NCBI RefSeq assembly: GCF_036169555.1
Contig: NZ_CP108032.1
Location: 434,001-498,000, forward strand
Length of the DNA: 64,000 nucleotides
Source of the DNA: Streptomyces sp. NBC_00306
Lineage (GTDB): Bacteria; Actinomycetota; Actinomycetes; Streptomycetales; Streptomycetaceae
Direction of reading: 5' to 3'
Positions 17,325 to 25,231 of the stretch are shown here, piece after piece. The first letter of the stretch is position 1; the number at the start of each line of letters is the position of its first letter. The translations under genes were made by a program, and so were the position numbers. The notes under the pieces are model-generated. The model was not told the DNA's origin, made no database searches, and saw only the letters and a program-made list of their open reading frames with translations.

Positions 17325-17487
17325 GACAGCTCACTTTCCTCGCATACCAGTTGTGGTGCCGGATGCTACCTACAAACAACGCTCCACTGAACGTCCGGGC
17401 AGGTATCGACGGTGCTCACACTCACAACGAGACATGCTGTTCGAAGACTTCGGGCAGTTTCGACCCGTCTCGGTCACCCTGTCGCTC

Positions 17488-18045
17488 TCACTGCAACGGG
17501 GTCAGGGTTTCGGCGGCGCCGCATTTCGTGCACGCCCTGGTGCCCGGGCGCCGGAGCACCATCAGGGTCTGGTCGAGGTCGAGTACATCGCCGTCGTCGG
17601 CATCCTCGCAGTCATGCACGTGCACCACATTCCAGCCGGGGCGGCCGCGCTCACGCGGCAACCGCTCGATCCGCCAGGCCCGTCGTGACTCACCCGCCTC
17701 CACAGCGGGGGTTGCCGCGGGGACGAGTACCCCGTCCGGTTCGGGCGCGGGTGCCGCGGCAGCGGGCGGACCCGCAGCGGCAGTTGCCGGTGCGGGCACA
17801 GGTTCCACCTGCTGCGTGGGGATGTCCTCGTACGGGACGCCCTCCATCGGCCGGACGTATTCGGCGGGCACCCACAGCACCAACTCGGCCGGCTCCACCC
17901 ACTCCTCGGCCGTGGTCTGCCACATGGGCACACCGACCTGGTACATCCATCCGCGTGAGGTCTGGAGCCGGGAGTGCACCAGACCGCGGACCTCCTGTCC
18001 GTCCGGGAGAACCACCACGATCGGCGGCAGCGGGTCTGCGTTCAT
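17488..18045 (-). CDS. DUF6233-like hypothetical protein
   Basis: A 185-residue protein. The N-terminal half (PPIVVVLPDGQEVRGLVHSRLQ...WMYQVGVPMW) looks like a small beta domain. An Ala/Pro-rich spacer of about 35 residues follows. The C-terminal part (WNVVHVHDCE...RACTKCGAAETL) carries His and a Cys-x2-Cys, as in the abundant Streptomyces DUF6233 proteins, perhaps metal binding. The ATG at 18045 is preceded by GGTGGGGGG. Longer in-frame readings lack a ribosome site. Function unknown; family name by recognition. Confidence 0.7.
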   Translation of the reverse strand: MNADPLPPIVVVLPDGQEVRGLVHSRLQTSRGWMYQVGVPMWQTTAEEWVEPAELVLWVPAEYVRPMEGVPYEDIPTQQVEPVPAPATAAAGPPAAAAPAPEPDGVLVPAATPAVEAGESRRAWRIERLPRERGRPGWNVVHVHDCEDADDGDVLDLDQTLMVLRRPGTRACTKCGAAETLTPLQ

Positions 18046-18307
18046 CCCCCCACCGTACGTCCGCACCCATGATGTGCTGCCGTCGCGGTGACCTTCGGTT
18101 TCTGACGGACTGCCGGCGTCGGCCGGCGAAACCGCTGTGGTGTGGGCGTGGGGGCGGAGACGTGGGACCGAGGTTGCGCAGGAGAACGAGGCCCCGCGGC
18201 CGCGGGTCACCGGTTCGAGGGACAACCGGCTCCGTAGGCCCTTGGACACCTCTATGGAGGGAACACGGGTGGAGACGGACCGACCTCCACTCCGAGGAGA
18301 CCGCACG

Positions 18308-18643
18308 ATGAGTACCGAACTGACGGTCGCTCTGATCGTCGCCGCGACTGCCGTTCTGGCGATGCTGGTGGTGACCGTGGTGCTGGCGGTCAGGGTGTGG
18401 AAGGCGCGCGCCGTCCTGCGCGAGGCCGGGGTGCCGCTGAAGAACAAGGCGCTCTTCTGGGGCTCGCTCGTCTACGCCGTCAGCCCGGTCGACCTGCTTC
18501 CCGACCCGGTATATCTCGACGACATCGGCGTACTCCTGCTGGCGCTGCGGGCCCTGCACTCCGCGGCGGCCGCGGCGAGGGGGCCCATGCAGGGCCCCGC
18601 CCGACGCCGGCGGTCACTCGAGAAACCCCTCGAGCAACTCTGA
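18308..18643 (+). CDS. YkvA/DUF1232 small membrane protein
   Basis: A 111-residue protein with one strong N-terminal transmembrane helix (VALIVAATAVLAMLVVTVVL) and the DUF1232 signature YAVSPVDLLPDPVYLDDIGVLLL. Members are small membrane proteins of unknown function. The ATG at 18308 has CGAGGAG 8 nt upstream; longer in-frame starts are rejected. It ends in front of a strong bidirectional terminator. Confidence 0.88.
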   Translation: MSTELTVALIVAATAVLAMLVVTVVLAVRVWKARAVLREAGVPLKNKALFWGSLVYAVSPVDLLPDPVYLDDIGVLLLALRALHSAAAAARGPMQGPARRRRSLEKPLEQL

Positions 18644-18654
18644 GGTTCGCGAAA

Positions 18655-18701
18655 GCGCCGAGGCGCCGGTCCCCCGTCAGGTGGGACCGGCGCCTCGGCG
18701 C
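18655..18701. terminator. Bidirectional terminator with 19-bp perfect stem
   Basis: Arm 18655-18673 (GCGCCGAGGCGCCGGTCCC) is exactly complementary to 18683-18701, with a 9-nt loop. It lies between the convergent DUF1232 gene and the transglycosylase gene and can serve both. Confidence 0.85.
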
Positions 18702-18742
18702 TGCTGGGGCCGTGCCGTGTCAGGCCTGGCTCGGCGGGCGGC

Positions 18743-19558
18743 TCAGTAGGGACCGTTCACGTTGTCGATCGAGCCGTACCGGTCCGCGGCGTAGTTGCAC
18801 GCGGCGGTGATGTTGGCGACGGGGTCGTAGCTGTCCATCGCCGTGCCGGGCACGTGGTAGGCCAGGAACGTCGGCTGGATGACCTGGAGCAGACCCTTGG
18901 ACGGGGTTCCGGCCGCGGCGTTGGAGTCCCAGTTGTTGATGGCGAGCGGGTTGCCCGAGGACTCGCGCATGATGTTGCGGTGGATGCCCTCGTACGAGCC
19001 GGGGATGCCGTGCTGGGCCATGATGTCCAGCGACTCCTTGATCCAGCCGTCCAGGTCGTTGGTGTAGCTCTTGACCGGTGCGGCCTTCTCGGCCGGTGCG
19101 GCCTTCGCCACGGTCTCGACGGCCGGCGTCGACGTCCGCTCGGAGCGGTCGGCCCGCTCGGTGGAGGTCCTGGCCGGGGCGGGGGCGTCCGCCGTGGCCT
19201 TCTTGCCGACGGAGAGCTTCAGGCCGGGGTGGATGAGCGCCGGGTCCGCGCCGACGGCCCTGCGGTTGTCCTGGTAGAGCTTCTTCCAGCCGCCGCTCAC
19301 GGCGAGCTGGTCCGCGATCGAGGACAGGGAGTCACCGGCGACGACGGAGTAGGTCGTGGGGGCCTTCTTCGCGGGAGCCGGCGCGGCGGGGGCCACGGCC
19401 TTGTGGCCCAGGGACGGGTGCGTCGTCGCCGGGGCGGCGCCGGCGGTGGTCGCCCCGATCACCGGGAGGACCAGAGCGGCCCCGCCCGTACCCGCGGCGA
19501 CAATGCCCCGGGTCAGTGAACTGTTCTTGGGACGGCGGTGCTTACCCTTTGCAGGCAT
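18743..19558 (-). CDS. Secreted LysM / transglycosylase (SLT-like) cell-wall hydrolase
   Basis: A 271-residue exported protein. It has a basic N-terminus and hydrophobic signal segment (residues about 15-42, ending AGAA), a LysM peptidoglycan-binding domain (69-117, TYSVVAGDSLSSIADQL...LIHPGLKLSV), an Ala/Thr-rich linker and a lytic-transglycosylase-like domain from about 165 (catalytic-type Glu in NIMRESSGNP, then SKGLLQVIQPTF). It should cleave glycan strands in the wall, for instance in growth or spore germination. The ATG at 19558 has AGAGGA 8 nt upstream. The long leader carries a c-di-AMP riboswitch, as known for Streptomyces wall hydrolases such as rpfA. Confidence 0.88.
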   Translation of the reverse strand: MPAKGKHRRPKNSSLTRGIVAAGTGGAALVLPVIGATTAGAAPATTHPSLGHKAVAPAAPAPAKKAPTTYSVVAGDSLSSIADQLAVSGGWKKLYQDNRRAVGADPALIHPGLKLSVGKKATADAPAPARTSTERADRSERTSTPAVETVAKAAPAEKAAPVKSYTNDLDGWIKESLDIMAQHGIPGSYEGIHRNIMRESSGNPLAINNWDSNAAAGTPSKGLLQVIQPTFLAYHVPGTAMDSYDPVANITAACNYAADRYGSIDNVNGPY

Positions 19559-19629
19559 GACGCATTCCTCTCCGTCGCCTGCGAGGTGAGCTGTCGGGTG
19601 CGGACTGGAGATGTCCGGCCGCGGTTGAA

Positions 19630-19765
19630 TGCGACTTGACCCCGAGCCGTTCCGGATTGCGGATCGGCGGCTTACCTGGTTCCCCCGCTCCTGCCATGGG
19701 TCAGTGGTCGTGGTTTACGGGTGGCGGCAGGATTCGGCGTTCCACCCGGATTGACGGTGACGTTA
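19630..19765 (-). promoter_or_regulatory. c-di-AMP (ydaO-yuaA type) riboswitch
   Basis: In the leader of the transglycosylase gene, read on the minus strand, the conserved ydaO blocks appear in order. GCCGAATCCTGCC (19738-19726) comes first, then GGCAGGAGCGGGGGAACC with AGGTAAGCCGCC (19695-19666), then CGGGGTCAA (19644-19636). TCCTGCC and GGCAGGA pair over 7 bp as in the family. Established knowledge: ydaO riboswitches bind c-di-AMP, usually switch expression off, and control Streptomyces cell-wall hydrolases. Boundaries are approximate. Confidence 0.85.
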
Positions 19766-20204
19766 AGCGAGGCGGGCGCGAGGGAACAAGCCCCGAATTC
19801 ACGACGTAAACCCCTGCGATGATCCAATGGGGGTAAATACCGTCGGGCCGCATCGGGCGGGAGGTTCAACTTTCTTTACGCAGAACGGATCTGGGCCGAC
19901 GTGCATAGATCGCGATTTCCCCGCGGAGTGACCCATTTCACTGCAACCAATTGCGAAGCCGGGCAGTCCGCGGGGGCGCACGAAAGAAAGTAAATCGCCT
20001 CTGGTTCCCCTAATTCAGACATTGCGCCACATGGTGAACAATTACTCAGGAGACGACTTTTCGGACATGCAGCATGACCTAGATGCCCGTTTCCGTCCTG
20101 GATTAATGGCGATATGACCGGTTTGCACTCTCAGGCGGTATCTCTGCATGATCTGGACGGTCTGCGGGTGGTCCCGCGTCGTCACCGGCCCTCGGGCAGG
20201 TCTG
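19766..20204. other. About 440 bp non-coding, relatively AT-rich
   Basis: Upstream of the riboswitch and convergent with nothing. It must contain the promoter of the transglycosylase gene (minus). Notable strings are ACCCC/GGGGGT around 19809-19834 and an AT-rich stretch near 19980-20110. I see no convincing open frame; the longer frames here are shadows of the riboswitch. Confidence 0.5.
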
Positions 20205-20247
20205 AGGGCTGTCCCGTCATCGCCGGCGGGCGCACGACGACAGCCCT
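20205..20247 (-). terminator. Hairpin at the end of the YheO-type regulator
   Basis: AGGGCTGTC (20205-20213) pairs perfectly with GACAGCCCT (20239-20247). The right arm touches the last base of the TAA stop of the regulator gene, so it probably ends the regulator/PLP-enzyme operon. Confidence 0.6.
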
Positions 20248-20894
20248 TAGCGAAGGTAGTTGTAGACCGTCGCCCGGGAGATGCCCAGAAGGTCCGTGAG
20301 GGCCTGCACCGAATGCTTCACCTCAAGAAAGCCGCGCTCTTTGAGTGAACGCACCAATTCACGCCGCGATGCGCCATCGAGGCTTCGCGGGGTCTGACCC
20401 CGCGCGGCGGAGAACTCCTCGACAGCCGCGCGCAGTTCACCGCTGCTGCGGGCCCGGAGTGTTTCCTCCAGTGATACATCGGGCTCCTCGGTTCGCACGA
20501 GCCCGGCGAGACTCCGGGCCGCCGTGGCGAAGAGGGAGACATCCAGATTGAGGCAGATGGCCGCCACATAGTGGCCCCGGCTGTTCTTCAGACCGATGGA
20601 AGTGCTCTTGGCGGGACGGCCGTCGGGAAAGCGATTGGGGTAATTCTGAAGGACGCTCGGGTAGTCGGGATCCGCGATCCGGGCGAGGCCGAGTTCGGTC
20701 GCCGGGTCGCCCACGGTACGGCCGGAGAGGTTGTTCTCGATCGCCCGGACGGCATGGTCCGGATAGCGCAGGTCGTGCAGGACGACCTCGCAGAGCCCCG
20801 GGAACATCCGCCCCAGTGCGACGACAATCTTCTCCCCCTCGCGCAGGAGCAGTTCGTCCTCCGCGCGCTCGTGGTCCCCGGACGCGGCGCTCAC
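20247..20894 (-). CDS. YheO-type PAS/helix-turn-helix regulator
   Basis: A 215-residue regulator. Residues about 10-130 form a YheO-like PAS-type sensor domain (MFPGLCEVVLHDL...AIENNLSGRTVGDPATEL...NSRGHYVAAICLNLDVS). The C-terminus is the matching HTH (RRELVRSLKERGFLEVKHSVQALTDLLGISRATVYNYLR). Known relatives include DauR, which controls D-amino-acid catabolism. The GTG at 20894 overlaps the stop of the PLP-enzyme gene (GTGA), so the two are coupled. It probably controls its partner in response to an amino-acid-like effector. Confidence 0.85.
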   Translation of the reverse strand: MSAASGDHERAEDELLLREGEKIVVALGRMFPGLCEVVLHDLRYPDHAVRAIENNLSGRTVGDPATELGLARIADPDYPSVLQNYPNRFPDGRPAKSTSIGLKNSRGHYVAAICLNLDVSLFATAARSLAGLVRTEEPDVSLEETLRARSSGELRAAVEEFSAARGQTPRSLDGASRRELVRSLKERGFLEVKHSVQALTDLLGISRATVYNYLR

Positions 20895-22090
20895 GCGACG
20901 GTGCCTTCCGTGAACAGATTCCCCATCGCGGTCGCCGCCTTGAGCCCGGAACCGGTCAGCACCACCACCGTCGTCTCCCCTTCGCGGATGGCGCCCCGCT
21001 CGCGGAAGACGTCGATGGCCGCGGCGGCGGTCGCACTCGTGGGCTCGGCATACAACCCGGTGGCGGCGAGCCGGCGGACGCCGTCGGCGATGGCGGCTTC
21101 GGGAATCGCCGCCATGTCTCCGCCGGACCGGCGGACGGCGGCCACCACCTCGGGCAGCCGGACGGGCGAACGGATGGCGGTGCCCTCGGCGATCGTCGGG
21201 CCGAACGAAGGCGCCGGGGCGCCGTGGAACGCGGCATGGACGGGGGCGCACGCGGCGGGCTGCGCCACCAACAGCCGTGGCCGCCTGGCGATCTGACCTG
21301 CTGTCAGCAGTTCGGAGAATCCGAGGTCGAGACCGAGCACGAGGCTGCCCGCTCCTGCCACGGTGACCACCGCGTCCGGGGCGGCGAAGCCGAGGTCTTC
21401 CCAGAGCTCGTAGGCAAGGGTCTTGGTGCCCTGGAGAAAGAAGGGGTTCCAGTTGTGCCCGGCGTAGCAGGTGCGGTCCGAGCGGCGCAGGGCCTCGGCG
21501 GCGGTCGCGTCCCGCCCACCGGGGACGGGCTCGATGGTGGCGCCGAACGCCCGGGTCTGGAGCATCTTCGCCGGTGAGGTCCCCTCCGGCACGAGGATCG
21601 TGGCTCCGACGCCGGCCGCGGCACAGTAGGCAGCGACCGACGAGCCACCGTTGCCCGAGCTGTCCTCGATCACCTCGCGCACCCCGGTCGCCGCCAGTGC
21701 CGAGATCATGACGCTGCTGCCACGGTCCTTGAAGCTGCCGGTGGGGTTGAACCACTCCAGTTTGAAGCCGACGCGCGCGCCGTCCCACTCCCTGTCGAGC
21801 AACGGGGTGCTGCCCTCCCCCAGGGTGACCGGCCGCCCGACGGCCGACGGCAGCGCGGCCCGGTAGCGCCAGAGGGAACGCGTGCCGCTGTCGATGTCGG
21901 CCGGGGTGAGGCCTGGCAACGGCGAGACGCTCAACGGCGCGCCGTCGTCACCGCGCCAGCGGCGGGCGTCGAGCTCGTACGTCCTGCCGGAACGCTCGTC
22001 GACCAGGTGCGGAGCGTGCCCGGGCCGGTCCTCGCGTCCGTCCCCTGCTTCGCCGCCCTGCAGGTCCTCAGGTGTGTGCCGGTCTTCCAC
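20891..22090 (-). CDS. PLP-dependent threonine synthase-like enzyme
   Basis: A 399-residue fold-type II PLP enzyme. It has the Schiff-base lysine motif FNPTGSFKDRG, the phosphate-binding DSSGNGGSSVAAYCAAAG and a C-terminal LTGSGLK, the pattern of threonine synthases and diaminopropionate or threonine dehydratases. Coupling to a YheO/DauR-type regulator suggests amino-acid catabolism or salvage rather than housekeeping threonine synthesis. I chose the GTG at 22090 because GGGAGGAG lies 5 nt upstream; the GTG at 22132 has no good ribosome site and lies inside a palindrome. Substrate unproven. Confidence 0.8.
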   Translation of the reverse strand: MEDRHTPEDLQGGEAGDGREDRPGHAPHLVDERSGRTYELDARRWRGDDGAPLSVSPLPGLTPADIDSGTRSLWRYRAALPSAVGRPVTLGEGSTPLLDREWDGARVGFKLEWFNPTGSFKDRGSSVMISALAATGVREVIEDSSGNGGSSVAAYCAAAGVGATILVPEGTSPAKMLQTRAFGATIEPVPGGRDATAAEALRRSDRTCYAGHNWNPFFLQGTKTLAYELWEDLGFAAPDAVVTVAGAGSLVLGLDLGFSELLTAGQIARRPRLLVAQPAACAPVHAAFHGAPAPSFGPTIAEGTAIRSPVRLPEVVAAVRRSGGDMAAIPEAAIADGVRRLAATGLYAEPTSATAAAAIDVFRERGAIREGETTVVVLTGSGLKAATAMGNLFTEGTVA

Positions 22091-22125
22091 CAGGTCTCCT
22101 CCCGTCGGTCCCACTACCTTGGTGT

Positions 22126-22140
22126 TGGACACTTTATCCA
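22126..22140. promoter_or_regulatory. Candidate operator TGGA-N7-TCCA before the PLP enzyme gene
   Basis: TGGACACTTTATCCA lies 36-50 bp upstream of the chosen GTG (22090). On the minus strand TAAAGT with TTTACG 17 bp upstream could be the -10 and -35, so the dyad overlaps the -10. This fits autoregulation by the YheO-type protein; speculative. Confidence 0.35.
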
Positions 22141-22189
22141 GCGATGGACGAAACGTAAAACATCCCGATGACCGGCAGGGCGGTGGTTA

Positions 22190-22258
22190 CCTGTGCGTTC
22201 TGCACAGGTCGAAGGTGACAGCCGTGACTGTCGGAGCCTCTCCACCACGTGACAGCGT
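22190..22258. promoter_or_regulatory. ramC upstream control region: CCTGTGC/GCACAGG dyad and GTGACAG repeats
   Basis: A perfect 7-bp inverted repeat CCTGTGC-N5-GCACAGG (22190-22208) is followed by GTGACAG, GTGAC and GTGACAG in direct order over the next 50 bp, ending about 35 bp before the ramC start. RamR is known to bind repeated sites upstream of ramC in S. coelicolor; whether these are the equivalents is inference. Confidence 0.4.
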
Positions 22259-22287
22259 CGGTCCCGTCATCGACCGAGGGAGTTCGC

Positions 22288-24948
22288 GTGAACAAGGGGT
22301 ACGCCGTCTTCTGCGACGCAGACCGGCACTTCTACGACGCGCCGCACCGGCTGTCGCTCACCGACGACGCCGGACGCACCTCCCCGTACGAGCCCGCGAG
22401 CCGCCCCGTCCCCGCCGGCTGGCAGCGCAACCGGTCCGGCGACTGGCTCGCGCTCCGCCCGGTCGACACCGATCTGCCCGCCCAGGGCTGGAAGATCCAC
22501 GTGTCCGCCTGTCTCGACAACGCCGAATCGGTCCTCGCCCGGGTGTGGACCTACTGCGTCGCACGGGACATCGCCTTCAAGTTCATGCCGAGCCGGTATC
22601 TGCTGCACAACCGCAACGCCAAGTACGCGGACCGGGCCGGCAGCGGCAAGTTCATCACCGTCTATCCGGCCGACGACGAGCAGTGCGGCGTCATCGCGGA
22701 GGAGCTCGCCGCTCTCCTGGCCGGCGAGGCCGGCCCGTACATCCTCAGTGACGTCCGCTGGGGCGACGGACCCGTCCACCTGCGCTACGGCAGCTTCACC
22801 CGGCGGCACTGCTACGACGAGCACGGTGAGCTGCGCCCCGCCGTCGCGAACGCCGACGGCGAACTGGTGCCGGACCTGCGGGGACCGGTGTTCCAGATAC
22901 CCGCATGGGTCACGCCGCCCGACTTTCTGAAGCCTCACCTCGACGCGCGCTCGGCGGTCACGGTCGACGCCATGCCATACACCGTCGAGAAGGCGCTGCA
23001 CTTCTCCAACGGCGGTGGTGTGTACGCCGCCCGTGACAACCGCACCGGCGAGAAGGTGGTCCTGAAGGAAGCGCGGCCGCATGCCGGGCTGGCCGCCGAC
23101 GGCGCCGACGCCGTGACGCGTCTGCACCGCGAACGGACCGCGCTGGAGCGGCTGTCGGGCCTGGCATGCACCCCTGAGGTCCGCGATGCCTTCGTCCTCG
23201 GCGACCATCACTTCCTGGTACTGGAGTACATCGAGGGCAAGCCGCTCAACTCGTTCTTCGCCCGCCGTCACCCGCTGATCGACGCCGATCCGGGGCCGGA
23301 TCGCCTCGCGGAGTACACGGCGTGGGCGCTGCGCATCCACGGGCTGGTGGAGCAGGCCATGGAAGCGGTGCACTCCCGCGGCGTGGTCTTCAACGATCTG
23401 CATCTGTTCAACATCATGGTCTCCGAGGACGAGTCGTCCGTCGTCCTCCTCGATTTCGAGGCCGCGCACCAGAAGGGGCAGGACGGCCGCCAGACGGTGG
23501 CGCATCCGGCCTTCGTCGCGCCGGCCGGCCGTCGCGGGTTCGACGTGGACCGCTACGCCCTGGCGTGTCTGCGGCTCGCGCTCTTCATCCCGCTGACCAG
23601 TCTCTTCGCCGTCGACCGGGCAAAGGCCACGCACCTGGCCGACATCATCGCTCGTCAGTTTGCGGTGGACCGTGCCCTTCTGGACGATGCCGTGCGGGAG
23701 ATCCTGCGGGACCCGGGCAGTGCACCGGCAGGCGCCGCCGGCTCCCCGGGGTCCGGCAGCTATCTGCCCGTGTCACCCGCCGACTGGCCGCACAGCCGCG
23801 ACTCCCTGGTCCGTGCCGTCCTGGCCTCCGCGTCACCGGAGCGGGAGGACCGTGTCTTCCCGGGTGACATCGCCCAGTTCGGTACCGCGGGCGGAGGTCT
23901 GACCTTCGGTTACGGAGCGGCCGGCGTGCTGTACGCGCTGGACGCGAGCGGGGCGGACCGCTGCCCCGCGGCAGAGGAATGGTTACTCCTGCGGAGCAAG
24001 GAACCGCCGTCGGGAACACCCGTCGGCTTCTACGACGGCCTCGCCGGCGTCGCCTGGACCCTGCAACGTCTCGGCCACACCGAACACGCGCTGTCGCTCG
24101 CCGAACTCGCCCTCGGCCAGCCGTGGGACGAACTCGCGCCGGACCTCCACAGCGGCCTGGCCGGACTGGGGCTCGCCTTCGACGCCCTCTCCGCGGAGAC
24201 GGGCGACACGGACCTTCGTACGGCGGCGCTGCGGTGTGCGGATCTCGCCGCCCGCTCCCTGGACGCAGGGCCGGGGCAGAACGCAGGCAGCCACACGGGC
24301 CGCGACGGATCGCGTGCCGGGCTGCTGCACGGAGCGTCGGGTACCGCCCTGTTGTTCCTGCGGCTGTACGAGCGCTCCGGCGACAGCGCCCTCCTCGATC
24401 TGGCGGCGGAAGCTCTGCGCCGTGACCTCGCCCGCTGTGTACACGGCGCGGGCGGCACCCTCCAGGTCGACGAGGGCTGGCGCACCATGCCGTATCTGGG
24501 CGCGGGCAGTGTCGGTATCGGCATGGTGCTCGACGACTACCTGGCCCACCGCCCGGACACCGATTTCGAGCGCGCCCGGACCGAGATCGTCCGCGCCGCA
24601 CAGGCGACCTTCTACGCCCAGCCCGGACTGTTCCGGGGCGCCGCCGGCATGGTTCTCCATCTGAGCCGTACGACCACGGGCGGACCAGGTACGCAGCCGG
24701 CCGACGTCCGCCGGCAGATCGACGCCCTCGCCTGGCACGCCCTGACGTACCAGGGCCACCTGGCCTTCCCCGGCGAGCAGATGATGCGTCTCTCGATGGA
24801 CCTGTCGACCGGCACCGCGGGCTGTCTGCTCGCGCTCGCGGCGGCACAGGGCGACCATCACGCTCATCTGCCGTTCCTCCCGCCGCTCCGGCGGCCCCAG
24901 AACCGGCCCGACTCCGGGCCGTCCTTGAGCACCACCGTCCCCGAATGA
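22288..24948 (+). CDS. ramC: RamC/AmfT class III lanthionine synthetase
   Basis: An 886-residue membrane-associated enzyme that phosphorylates, dehydrates and cyclises the SapB precursor. It has an N-terminal lyase-like part (about 1-220), a Ser/Thr-kinase-like domain (about 230-510: GGGVYAARDN...VVLKEARPHAG, HSRGVVFNDLHLFNIMV, LLDFEAA) and a LanC-like cyclase domain (about 540-886: GFYDGLAGVAW, GLLHGASGTALLF, STGTAGC). The three Zn ligands of class IV cyclases are not evident, as in RamC. GTG at 22288 follows GAGGGAG. Codon 566 (23983-23985) is TTA, so translation should need the bldA tRNA. ramS follows after 11 nt. Confidence 0.95.
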   Translation: MNKGYAVFCDADRHFYDAPHRLSLTDDAGRTSPYEPASRPVPAGWQRNRSGDWLALRPVDTDLPAQGWKIHVSACLDNAESVLARVWTYCVARDIAFKFMPSRYLLHNRNAKYADRAGSGKFITVYPADDEQCGVIAEELAALLAGEAGPYILSDVRWGDGPVHLRYGSFTRRHCYDEHGELRPAVANADGELVPDLRGPVFQIPAWVTPPDFLKPHLDARSAVTVDAMPYTVEKALHFSNGGGVYAARDNRTGEKVVLKEARPHAGLAADGADAVTRLHRERTALERLSGLACTPEVRDAFVLGDHHFLVLEYIEGKPLNSFFARRHPLIDADPGPDRLAEYTAWALRIHGLVEQAMEAVHSRGVVFNDLHLFNIMVSEDESSVVLLDFEAAHQKGQDGRQTVAHPAFVAPAGRRGFDVDRYALACLRLALFIPLTSLFAVDRAKATHLADIIARQFAVDRALLDDAVREILRDPGSAPAGAAGSPGSGSYLPVSPADWPHSRDSLVRAVLASASPEREDRVFPGDIAQFGTAGGGLTFGYGAAGVLYALDASGADRCPAAEEWLLLRSKEPPSGTPVGFYDGLAGVAWTLQRLGHTEHALSLAELALGQPWDELAPDLHSGLAGLGLAFDALSAETGDTDLRTAALRCADLAARSLDAGPGQNAGSHTGRDGSRAGLLHGASGTALLFLRLYERSGDSALLDLAAEALRRDLARCVHGAGGTLQVDEGWRTMPYLGAGSVGIGMVLDDYLAHRPDTDFERARTEIVRAAQATFYAQPGLFRGAAGMVLHLSRTTTGGPGTQPADVRRQIDALAWHALTYQGHLAFPGEQMMRLSMDLSTGTAGCLLALAAAQGDHHAHLPFLPPLRRPQNRPDSGPSLSTTVPE

Positions 24949-24959
24949 GAGGAAACATC

Positions 24960-25091
24960 ATGAACCTTCTCGACCTGCAGTCGATGGAGACCCCGAAGGA
25001 AGAGGCGATCGGCGACGTCGAGACCGGCGGAAGCCGCGCCAGCCTGCTGCTCTGTGGCGACAGCAGCCTGAGCGTCACGACCTGTAACTGA
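24960..25091 (+). CDS. ramS: SapB lanthipeptide precursor (RamS/AmfS)
   Basis: A 43-residue precursor. The leader begins MNLLDLQSMETPKEEAIGDV and the core ends TTCN. Two Ser-x2-Ser-x3-Cys units (Ser25/Ser28/Cys32 and Ser35/Ser38/Cys42) match the two rings of SapB, the surfactant peptide that lets aerial hyphae leave the aqueous surface. From memory the S. coelicolor core starts TGSRAS; here it is TGGSRAS, one Gly longer, with Val for Ile near the end. GAGAGGA stands 7 nt before the ATG. It lies between ramC and ramA and is followed by two hairpins. Identification is near certain. Confidence 0.97.
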   Translation: MNLLDLQSMETPKEEAIGDVETGGSRASLLLCGDSSLSVTTCN

Positions 25092-25098
25092 GGTCGCC

Positions 25099-25170
25099 GG
25101 GCCCCGGTCGGTGGCGCTACGCCGCCGGCCGGGGCCCGTCCCGTCCCGGGCGGTTCGCCGCCCGGGACGG
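25099..25170 (+). terminator. Two hairpins between ramS and ramA (attenuator)
   Basis: Hairpin 1: GGGCCCCGG (25099-25107) with CCGGGGCCC (25129-25137), plus inner pairing GGTGGCG/CGCCGCC. Hairpin 2: CCGTCCCGGGCGG (25141-25153), TTCG loop, exact 13-bp complement (25158-25170). They start 7 nt after the ramS stop and likely let ramC-ramS mRNA accumulate over ramA-ramB. Confidence 0.75.
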
Positions 25171-25231
25171 CCTGCATTCCCCGACCCGCACGAGGCCGTG
25201 GCCCGCGGCCGGCCACAGAGGAGCCCCCGCG

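Noticed and set aside
19672..19869. 65-residue minus-strand frame
   Set aside because: It overlaps the c-di-AMP riboswitch, and the conserved RNA blocks explain the sequence better.
22249..22287. 13-codon upstream extension of ramC
   Set aside because: The GTG at 22288 has a proper ribosome site (GAGGGAG) and starts the conserved NKGYA sequence; the extension covers probable operator DNA.
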